Of a stretch of DNA of 64,000 nucleotides, positions 57,724-64,000 are shown in pieces; the first letter of the stretch is position 1, and every line of letters begins with the position of its first letter. The notes below the pieces were generated by a model. It ran no database searches and was not told the DNA's origin. It was given only the letters and a program-made list of their open reading frames with translations. The stretch is taken from NCBI RefSeq assembly GCF_002929825.1, contig NZ_PJJN01000036.1, positions 310,001-374,000 on the forward strand, given 5' to 3'. A program made the translations under genes and the position numbers. Source of the DNA: Cryobacterium sp. Y29. Lineage in GTDB: Bacteria > Actinomycetota > Actinomycetes > Actinomycetales > Microbacteriaceae.

Positions 57724-58179
57724 ATGCGCGTTCCCATGACCGAATACCTGCTCATCGACCTCGACACGGAACGATGGATCTGCCGCGTCTGCGCCCACGA
57801 CTTCGGCGATGCTCGTGGCAATTATAAAGAGGGCACCCTGGTCTACGACCGAGACCCCCAAGAGATTCATCCTCCCGTGATCGCCCCGGAGAAATACGAA
57901 TTCACATTCTCTCCCGATCCCGCCTTCTGCCGCATCCTGGAGTTTTACTGCCCCACCTGCGGAACCCAGATCGAAGCCGAATATCTGCCGCCGGGCCATC
58001 CACCGACCGTTGACATGCTGTGGGACATCGACTCGCTGCGCGAAAAGTGGAATGCCCACGGGGGCAACCCCGAAGAGGTCGTCAACTATGGTCCTGGCGA
58101 AAACGCCGAGGCCGACCTCAGCGCCCGGTTCGACTCCGTGGCACCCCACGCTCACTCGCGCCAAAACGAAGGACACTGA
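57724..58179 (+). CDS. Acetone/acetophenone carboxylase gamma-like zinc protein, ApcB-like
   Basis: A 151-aa protein from ATG 57724, with AAGGAAGG upstream. WICRVCAHDFGDARGNYKEG, then RDPQEIHPPVIAP and FYCPTCGTQIEAEY, align with the acetone carboxylase gamma subunit (CxCGHDF, DTPQKMEEIYPRLMAP, EYFCPECGT). The two CxxC pairs should hold one Zn. A gamma subunit distinguishes these carboxylases from hydantoinases and oxoprolinases, so this gene is the key evidence for a carboxylase. It lies 46 bp after the ApcA-like gene and 2 bp before the next start. Confidence 0.84.
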   Translation: MRVPMTEYLLIDLDTERWICRVCAHDFGDARGNYKEGTLVYDRDPQEIHPPVIAPEKYEFTFSPDPAFCRILEFYCPTCGTQIEAEYLPPGHPPTVDMLWDIDSLREKWNAHGGNPEEVVNYGPGENAEADLSARFDSVAPHAHSRQNEGH

Positions 58180-58181
58180 CC

Positions 58182-60308
58182 GTGAAACGAATCTCGGTAG
58201 ACATCGGCGGCACGTTCAGCGATTGTTTCTTCGTCTGGGATGACGTCTACATCGAATCCAAAGCGCTCACCACGCACCACAACCTAGCGCTCGGTTTCAA
58301 CGAAGCCCTGGACCGGGCCTGCGAGCGGGCTGGTATCAGCCGCGAGACGGCCCTCAAAGAGGTCGACTCGGTGCGCTACGCCACGACGCTGGGCACCAAC
58401 GCCCTAATCGAGGGCAAGGGCCCACGGGTCGCGGCAATCGTCACCCACGGCTTCGAAGACACCATCCCACTCTCCCGCGGCCGCGGCTACGGCGAAGGAC
58501 TCGACGGGGCCAAGCAGGGCGACATGCCGGACGCCCAACGTCCCGAACCGCTCGTGCCACGCCAGCTCATCCGCTCGGTGAAGGAACGCATTGATTCGGT
58601 CGGCGAGGTGCTCGTGCCGATCATGTACGACGACGTGCGCACCCAGGTGCGCGAACTCGTCGACAACGGCGCCGAGGCCATCGTCATTGCCCTGACCAAC
58701 GCCACCGAGAACTCGGTGCACGAGGATCGCATTCTGGAAATCATCCTCGATGAGTACCCCGCGCACGAGCTCGGGTCTATTCCGGTGCTACTCAGCAGCC
58801 AGGTATCGGGGCGCAAGGGTGAATATGTGCGGGCCATGGCCACCATCGTCGACGCTTTTTTGCACCAGACCATGTTCCATGCGCTCAACCAGCTTTCCAA
58901 CAACCTGCGCGACTCCGGCTATGAGAAGCCGATGCTGGTCATCCATAACTCGGGCGGTATGGCGCAGCCCAATTCCACGGATGCCCTGCAGACGATTCAC
59001 TCCGGACCGATCGCCGGTGTCGGGGCGGCCCAGCACCTCGCGGAGTCGACCGGCCTCGGCGACGTAGTGTCAATGGATATGGGTGGCACCTCGTTCGACA
59101 TCGGCCTGGTGCCAGAGGGCGGCGTACGGCACTACGACTTCCAGCCCACCATTGGTCGCTGGATGGTCTCCGCGCCGATGATCCACCTCAACACGCTCGG
59201 CGCCGGCGGCGGATCTATCGCCGCCTACAACCGCATTCACCATGCCCTCCAGATCGGGCCGGAATCAGCCGGAAGCGACCCGGGCCCGGCCTGCTACGAC
59301 CGCGGTGGCCTGCGCCCAACGGTCACCGACGCCGACCTGGTACTCGGCTATCTCGACCCGGACAACTACGCCAACGGGCACATCACTCTCAACAAGAAGC
59401 GCTCGATCTATGTCATCGATGAGACGCTCAGCGACGAGCTCGACCTGGACGCGGTCGAGGTCGCCAAGGTGATCAAGAAGACTGTCGACGAACAGATGGC
59501 GATCGGCATCGAAAAGGAGCTGCGCTCGCGCGGCGGGCTGATCGAGGACTACACGATGCTCGCCTACGGCGGTAACGGCCCGCTGCATGCCTGCGGCATC
59601 GCGGCGAGCGCCGGCATCAGCCGTATCTTGTTTCCGCCGTTCGCCTCGGTGTTCTCCGCGCTCGGGGCCGGCAACATGCGTCCGCTGCACATTCACGAAC
59701 GCAGCGCCTACGTCGTGCTCTACGAACCGATCAAGCGCAGCCTCTACACCCAATACGAGGCGCTCAACGGGTACATCGAGGAGCTCGAAGCGAAGGGCGC
59801 CGAAGACCTCGTACGCCAGGGCTACGACCGCGCCGACGTGCGCTACCGCCTCGAAATGGACATGCGCTACGGCAACCAGCTCGTCACCACGGCCGTCGCC
59901 TTCACCATCAACCGGGTCAATGGAGTCGCCGACGTGCTGCACCTGATCAAGACGTTCTCCGATCTCTTTGGCGAACGCTACGGCGAGGGCACCCAGGCGC
60001 CGGAGGCGGGCGTGCGTGCGCAGACTATTCGCGTAGCGTCCTATATCGAGGGCGAAGTCATTGCATTCGAGTCGATTCACACCGGCGGGGAGAAGATCAA
60101 GCCGGAACCGGTCTCGCATCGGTCGGTGCATTTCACGAGTATCGCCGGCGCGGTCGACACCCCCGTTTTTGACGCCGAGGCGCTCAAACACGAATACGTG
60201 ATCCACGGACCGGCGATCGTCACGACCGAGAACACCACCTACCTGGTCGAGCCCGGCTGGCGGCTGGAACCGACCAGACAGGGTGCGGTATGGCTACTGA
60301 GCGACTGA
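58182..60308 (+). CDS. HyuA-like subunit, ApcC-like
   Basis: A 708-aa protein with GTG start at 58182 and GAAGGA upstream. The first nucleotide motif is VDIGGTFSDCFFVW (6-19) and the second SMDMGGTSFDIGLV (about 297-310), then NTLGAGGGSIA, GPESAGSDPGPACYDRGG and LAYGGNGPLHACGIA. It is the canonical HyuA/AcxA type, about 78 kDa like ApcC, and clearly different from the first HyuA-like gene, so the operon has two ATP-binding subunits, as in acetophenone carboxylase and unlike acetone carboxylase (one). Its start lies 2 bp after the gamma-like stop. Confidence 0.84.
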   Translation: MKRISVDIGGTFSDCFFVWDDVYIESKALTTHHNLALGFNEALDRACERAGISRETALKEVDSVRYATTLGTNALIEGKGPRVAAIVTHGFEDTIPLSRGRGYGEGLDGAKQGDMPDAQRPEPLVPRQLIRSVKERIDSVGEVLVPIMYDDVRTQVRELVDNGAEAIVIALTNATENSVHEDRILEIILDEYPAHELGSIPVLLSSQVSGRKGEYVRAMATIVDAFLHQTMFHALNQLSNNLRDSGYEKPMLVIHNSGGMAQPNSTDALQTIHSGPIAGVGAAQHLAESTGLGDVVSMDMGGTSFDIGLVPEGGVRHYDFQPTIGRWMVSAPMIHLNTLGAGGGSIAAYNRIHHALQIGPESAGSDPGPACYDRGGLRPTVTDADLVLGYLDPDNYANGHITLNKKRSIYVIDETLSDELDLDAVEVAKVIKKTVDEQMAIGIEKELRSRGGLIEDYTMLAYGGNGPLHACGIAASAGISRILFPPFASVFSALGAGNMRPLHIHERSAYVVLYEPIKRSLYTQYEALNGYIEELEAKGAEDLVRQGYDRADVRYRLEMDMRYGNQLVTTAVAFTINRVNGVADVLHLIKTFSDLFGERYGEGTQAPEAGVRAQTIRVASYIEGEVIAFESIHTGGEKIKPEPVSHRSVHFTSIAGAVDTPVFDAEALKHEYVIHGPAIVTTENTTYLVEPGWRLEPTRQGAVWLLSD

Positions 60309-60358
60309 CCGTTTTTCTCACCTTCGCAACACTTCACACAAGCAAAGGAGCTTGAACC

Positions 60359-62692
60359 ATGACACTGACAACCGACAAGTTCGTGCCCACCAGCGGAAAC
60401 GCCGACGCGTCCCAGCTACTCACCGACCAGGAACAGCAGTGGGTCGACAAATTCATGGACGAGACCACTCTTTTTCTCGGACCAGATCCGGCCATCATGC
60501 GTACTCACGAGATCATGCCGCGCACCGCCTATGAGGAGGAGTGCATCGCGCAGGGTATCGACCCGCTCGAGGTCGACCGGATTCGCAAACGCCTGGCCGG
60601 TGCACTTGATGAGGCCTTCGAGATGTGCGAAAGCATGGGCGCGGCTCCCGGAGCGAAGTGGGCCGACCTCTCCTGCGCGGTCTACACCGCAGAGGGCGAT
60701 GTCACGTATCTCTCCAACCGCGGCGTGATCGCCTTCTCTGCGGTGCTGCACCACCCCATCCGCTACATCATGAAGAACTGGAAGGATGAGCCCACCGTCG
60801 GCATCAACCCGGGTGACGGTTTCTTCCACAACGACTCCCGCTACGGCATGGTGCACAACACCGACCAGTCGATGCTTGTGCCGGTCATGCGCGACGGAAT
60901 CATCATCGCCTGGGTGGGTGCGACCATCCACGAAGGCGAGAACGGAGCGTGCGAACCTGGTGGCATGCCGTCGGGTTCGGAGTCACCATTCGATGACGGT
61001 CTGCGGGCCTCGCCGATCAAGATCGTGGAGAAGGGCCATCTACGTCGCGACCTGCTCACGTTCTTGCAGCACTCCACGCGCGACCCGAAGCTCATGCTCG
61101 CCGACATCAAGGTAAAGATGGGCGCTACCCGGCGCATCATGGACACCGTCGACCGGCTCATCGACGAGGTGGGACAGGAGACCTTCGTCGCGTCGCTTCG
61201 CGTCACCGTCGAGGACGTCGAGACTGAGGTGCGCCGGCGCATCGCCGAGCTGCCCGACGGCACCGTCACCTTCAATCAGTTCGTGGACTCCACGCTCAAG
61301 GAGAACATTCTGATCAAGTTCGCCTGCAAGATCACCGTCACGGGCGAACGGATGATTATCGACCTCACCGGCACCGGCCCCGAGATTCTCAATCGGGCCC
61401 TCAACTCACCGCTCGCGTCAACGAAATCCTTCATGTCCCAGGCAGTTCTCTCGTACTGGTGGCCCGACCTGCCTCGCAGCACCGGAGCGTTGTCGCCGAT
61501 TGAAATTATCACGGAGGAACACACCTGGGCGGATGCCGGGTACGACGCGCCCGTCGGCCAGTCGCTGCAGGCATCCTTCCGCGGCTTCTCCGCCCTACAG
61601 TCGGCCTTCGCCAAGATGCAGTTCTCATCGCCGCAGAAATACTCGAACGTCGTCGCGCCCTGGTTCAACCAGATCAACGATTTTCTCTGGGGCGGCACCA
61701 CGCAGAACGGTGAACAAGTGGGCAACCTGTGCGCTGATCTCAACGGCATGGGCGGCGGCGCGAAGGCGTTCCGCGACGGTGAAAATGCCGTAGCGCCGTT
61801 ATTCTGCGCCATGGCCGACCTCGGCGAACAGGAAGTCATGGAAGAGGAGGTTCCGTTTCTGCAGTTGGTCAGCAAGCGGCTGGTGCGCGACAACCAGGGC
61901 TTCGGGAAGTTTCGCGGCGGTATGGGCTACGAGATGATGGTGGCCTCACGCGGCACACCGAGCTGGGGTTTCATGACCGTCACCTCTGGATCGAAGTTCT
62001 CCTCGGTTCCGGGCATGTTCGGAGGGTACGGATGCCCGACGTACCCCCTGGCCATGGTCAAAAACATCAACATCTACGACATCATCAAGAAAGACCCCTC
62101 GCAGTTCAACCTGTCGATGGAACGTGTCATGAACGAGCAGCCCTTTGCGGGCGGCGATTACCAGTCCGGTCACATGGGACTGCAGTTCGACGTGGCGAAG
62201 GAGGGCGAGCTGTACATGATCGCCCAAGGCGCCGGCGGCGGCTACGGCGACGTGCTGGAGCGCGACCCCGAACTCGTCGTGACTGACCTGGAACTGGACC
62301 GGATCTCGGCCCACGTCGCCACGAACATCTACGGCGTGGTCTGGGAAGCAGACACCTTCGTGGTGCACGAAGAAAAAACGAACCTGCTGCGGGCACAGAT
62401 GCGCCAGGATCGGATCAGCCGCGGAAAGCCGTACAAGGAGTTCGTTGCGGAGTTCGTTCAAGAAGAGCCGCCCAAGGACCTGCTCTATTACGGTTCGTGG
62501 GGACAGGACAACAACGAGGAACTGCTGGCGACGCACTGGGGCAAAATCGAGCCCGAGCGAGTCAAGGGCAAGATCAAAGATCTGCCACTCATCATGGTTC
62601 CTGACCGCCGAGTACTGAAAATCAGCAAGCTCGAGGCGCGGGTACGTGAACTCGAGCAGAAATACGGCGAAGAGACCGTGCACAAATCCTGA
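60359..62692 (+). CDS. HyuB-like carboxylase subunit, ApcD-like
   Basis: A 777-aa HyuB/AcxB-family protein from ATG 60359 with AAAGGAG 8 bp upstream. The metal-site region reads NPGDGFFHNDSRYGMVHNTDQ and GATIHEG. His166, Asp169 and His191 have the same 3- and 25-residue spacing as the Mn ligands I recall for acetone carboxylase alpha (His150/Asp153/His175). KFRGGMGYEM and YGGYGCPTYPLAM are family blocks. The C-terminus has a short predicted coiled coil (LEARVRELEQKYGEE). It should carry the carboxylation centre of the complex. Confidence 0.85.
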   Translation: MTLTTDKFVPTSGNADASQLLTDQEQQWVDKFMDETTLFLGPDPAIMRTHEIMPRTAYEEECIAQGIDPLEVDRIRKRLAGALDEAFEMCESMGAAPGAKWADLSCAVYTAEGDVTYLSNRGVIAFSAVLHHPIRYIMKNWKDEPTVGINPGDGFFHNDSRYGMVHNTDQSMLVPVMRDGIIIAWVGATIHEGENGACEPGGMPSGSESPFDDGLRASPIKIVEKGHLRRDLLTFLQHSTRDPKLMLADIKVKMGATRRIMDTVDRLIDEVGQETFVASLRVTVEDVETEVRRRIAELPDGTVTFNQFVDSTLKENILIKFACKITVTGERMIIDLTGTGPEILNRALNSPLASTKSFMSQAVLSYWWPDLPRSTGALSPIEIITEEHTWADAGYDAPVGQSLQASFRGFSALQSAFAKMQFSSPQKYSNVVAPWFNQINDFLWGGTTQNGEQVGNLCADLNGMGGGAKAFRDGENAVAPLFCAMADLGEQEVMEEEVPFLQLVSKRLVRDNQGFGKFRGGMGYEMMVASRGTPSWGFMTVTSGSKFSSVPGMFGGYGCPTYPLAMVKNINIYDIIKKDPSQFNLSMERVMNEQPFAGGDYQSGHMGLQFDVAKEGELYMIAQGAGGGYGDVLERDPELVVTDLELDRISAHVATNIYGVVWEADTFVVHEEKTNLLRAQMRQDRISRGKPYKEFVAEFVQEEPPKDLLYYGSWGQDNNEELLATHWGKIEPERVKGKIKDLPLIMVPDRRVLKISKLEARVRELEQKYGEETVHKS

Positions 62693-62703
62693 CCTGTCCT
62701 TTC

Positions 62704-62753
62704 TGACCCGTGGCTGCGGGGTCGTCTCCTGGCGGCCTCGCAGCCACGGGTCA
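62704..62753 (+). terminator. Intrinsic terminator between fourth and fifth operon genes
   Basis: TGACCCGTGGCTGCG (62704-62718) pairs perfectly with CGCAGCCACGGGTCA (62739-62753) and is followed by CCCTTTT. It starts 12 bp after the ApcD-like stop and ends 28 bp before the start of the next gene. Confidence 0.8.
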
Positions 62754-62781
62754 CCCTTTTAATCGATCACAGGGAGACACC

Positions 62782-63585
62782 ATGACACTTTCGCTACATG
62801 AGCTTCTGGCCGAGCCACCCTCGGGCCGCAGTCGGGCTGTGGTGTTGGACAGTCACGATTATGCCCAATCCGTTTTTTTGCAGGGTAAGCCCGTGCCGTG
62901 GCAGGAACCCATGGCGTACGCGAATTTCTTCGGCCAGGTTCAGGGCGTTCTCAAGTCCGATCTGGCGCTGGTCAGTCTCGACCGGTTCTATGCACACCGG
63001 GTCGCATCTGATCCCGCTCTGCAAGCCGCCATGGGCGCCAAGTCCCGCACCGGTTACGCCCTCCGCACCCTGCTGGGTGATGCCGAAACGACAGCATCCG
63101 TGATCGAACTGGTCACCGTGCTGAGCCAGACTCAGCGGGTGCCGGTCGTGCTGCAGATTCCGTCGCCTATGCAGTGGCTGGCGCGAACGCATCCGTTTTC
63201 GGGGTCGGCCGACGTGTCAGGGCTCGACGCCGACACTGCCGAAAACGCCTCCATGTACGTCGCCGACTGGCTGCGCGGATTCGCCGCGCTGCCGTTGATC
63301 GCGGTGTTGCTCGACGACCGCGAACCCTCTCTCGGCAGCGAACCGATACCGCTGTCGACGTACTCTCCGATCACCAACGTGACCGACCACTACCAGTGGG
63401 CGCTCGGCCAGCGGCACGACGATCGGGTCGAGCTGCACAAAAGTGCGCTCCACGGAGCGGTGATCGGCACGGATTTCTGGTCGAACGACACCGACACCCT
63501 GCCGGTCGGTGATTTTCTGGTGGGCGAGGTGCCGCGCCAGGCAGTTCCGGAGCGGGTACTGAGCCGCATTTCGACACTGGTCTAA
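62782..63585 (+). CDS. Fifth operon protein, ApcE-like in size and position, family unrecognised
   Basis: A 267-aa soluble protein from ATG 62782, with AGGGAGA upstream. It contains alternating hydrophobic strands and helices, e.g. LVSLDRFYAHRVAS, VIELVTVLSQTQRVPVVLQIPSPMQW and WLRGFAALPLIAVLLDDRE, suggesting an alpha/beta or TIM-barrel-like fold. I do not recognise a named family. In acetophenone carboxylase a separately added fifth subunit ApcE of about 34 kDa is encoded last (from memory), and this 29-kDa protein fits in place and size. A terminator separates it from the fourth gene. Confidence 0.62.
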   Translation: MTLSLHELLAEPPSGRSRAVVLDSHDYAQSVFLQGKPVPWQEPMAYANFFGQVQGVLKSDLALVSLDRFYAHRVASDPALQAAMGAKSRTGYALRTLLGDAETTASVIELVTVLSQTQRVPVVLQIPSPMQWLARTHPFSGSADVSGLDADTAENASMYVADWLRGFAALPLIAVLLDDREPSLGSEPIPLSTYSPITNVTDHYQWALGQRHDDRVELHKSALHGAVIGTDFWSNDTDTLPVGDFLVGEVPRQAVPERVLSRISTLV

Positions 63586-63586
63586 A

Positions 63587-63630
63587 ACGGATGCCGGCGG
63601 TCGCGAAAATCGCGACCGGCACGAATCCGT
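63587..63630. terminator. Operon-end hairpin
   Basis: ACGGAT/ATCCGT outer arms enclose GCCGG/CCGGC and GGTCGCG/CGCGACC around an AAAAT loop, starting 2 bp after the fifth-gene stop. It lies between this gene and the minus-strand remnant, so it may act in both directions. Confidence 0.65.
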
Positions 63631-63640
63631 CACTGGTGAC

Positions 63641-63817
63641 TCAGGCCGAGCGCCGCCGGCCAGTGGCCGCTTTCTGCTCGAGCGGGGCAGCGAAGGCCAC
63701 GTTGAGTGCTGCGATGACGGCAAGCATCCGCTCTGTCAACTCGACCTCGTAGATCGGTTTGTGTTCCTGAAACCATTTGCGTTCGTTGCGATGCTCGAGT
63801 TCATCGAGACTGTCGAA
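63641..63817 (-). pseudogene. Probable DUF2461 N-terminal remnant
   Basis: A 58-codon open frame on the minus strand reads FDSLDELEHRNERKWFQEHK then PIYEVELTERMLAVIAAL, resembling the N-terminal NNxxWFxxHKxxYE block of DUF2461 proteins (usually above 200 aa). A stop codon lies two codons upstream in frame (TAG at 63821-63823), no start precedes the conserved part, and the frame ends soon after in RRRSA-stop. It is most likely a truncated, decayed gene; the assignment is tentative. Confidence 0.42.
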
Positions 63818-63853
63818 TGTCTATCCACTGGGATGAGGGCTCACCACGCGAGG

Positions 63854-64000
63854 CTACGCTTTCGCTGCGGCTTTCGCGGCCCGCTTGGTCGCGCGCACCC
63901 GGGTCACTGACTCGGGATCGACGATGTCTGCCACCGACCGGTACGCGCCGTCTTCGCCGTAGGGAGCGGATGCGTCACGCCAGCCGTCCGCGTCGATCCC
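63854..64000 (-). CDS. C-terminal 48 residues of an unidentified protein, cut by window edge
   Basis: The frame enters from the right edge with GWRDASAPYGEDGAYRSV and ADIVDPESVTRVRATKRA and stops at 63854 after an Ala/Lys-rich tail (AAKAAAKA). Codon usage is typical of the window. A basic Ala/Lys tail can be nucleic-acid binding, but too little is visible to name it. Confidence 0.5.
   Translation of the reverse strand, partial: GIDADGWRDASAPYGEDGAYRSVADIVDPESVTRVRATKRAAKAAAKA

Noticed and set aside
55821-60308. Plain hydantoinase or 5-oxoprolinase operon
   Set aside because: Those systems have one HyuA and one HyuB and no gamma-like zinc protein; two HyuA-like genes plus the gamma-like gene favour a carboxylase.

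Overview
The window is high-GC (about 64% by eye) actinobacterial chromosome, most likely from Microbacteriaceae (Cryobacterium-like). Pointers are the many GTG/TTG starts, the frequent GGATGC/GCATCC hexamer, DUF3107 and DUF3117 proteins, Mrp without a CPxC motif, AdnAB instead of RecBCD, and the dapE/dapD/dapC succinylase route. I saw no rRNA, tRNA, CRISPR array, phage or insertion sequence. All family names come from reading the translations; no database search was run.

1-8 kb holds the AdnAB break-processing helicase-nuclease pair (adnB cut by the window edge), DUF3107, a small membrane protein, a ferritin-fold protein, a DEAD-box RNA helicase and a PHP phosphoesterase. 8-23 kb is mostly housekeeping: an EEP phosphatase, aminopeptidase P, a stress-protein-like membrane protein, an MgtE-N/CBS protein, DUF1003, Mrp, PPK2, TatB, an O-methyltransferase, DUF3117, a GT-C-like membrane enzyme, divergent dapE/dapD, and a penicillin-acylase-like Ntn hydrolase. 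From memory, much of this order parallels Rv1220c-Rv1234 and Rv3201c-Rv3211 of M. tuberculosis. 23.2-24.7 kb is a compositionally odd pair: a lipoprotein and a PKD-like secreted protein.

24.9-43 kb holds a nitronate monooxygenase-like flavoprotein, gltA, fdxA-dapC, a degenerate MshB-type deacetylase fused to a membrane domain, and an iron-regulated efe locus. In that locus efeU is intact behind a DtxR/IdeR-type box, but efeO and efeB have collapsed into a deleted, frameshifted remnant. Then come typA and an oligopeptide ABC transporter (solute-binding protein, a 510-aa permease, a second permease, a double ATPase) with a PH-like gene lying opposite inside the group. 43-53.8 kb holds a CAAX-type protease, the gcvT-gcvH-gcvP operon behind a tandem glycine riboswitch, DNA-3-methyladenine glycosylase I, a Lon-N-like protein, a truncated LysR-type HTH protein with a Gly-Ser linker, an ABC-F ATPase and an MFS transporter.

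53.8-63.6 kb is the most interesting region. An AcoR-like GAF/AAA/Fis regulator without the sigma-54 GAFTGA loop lies divergent to five genes whose order and sizes match acetophenone carboxylase apcABCDE: HyuA-like, small zinc-ribbon gamma, HyuA-like, HyuB-like, and a short fifth protein. A perfect 8-3-8 palindrome sits between regulator and operon, and an intrinsic terminator separates genes four and five. This looks like an ATP-dependent ketone (or related) carboxylase of unknown substrate. The right edge carries a probable DUF2461 remnant and the 3' end of an unidentified gene.
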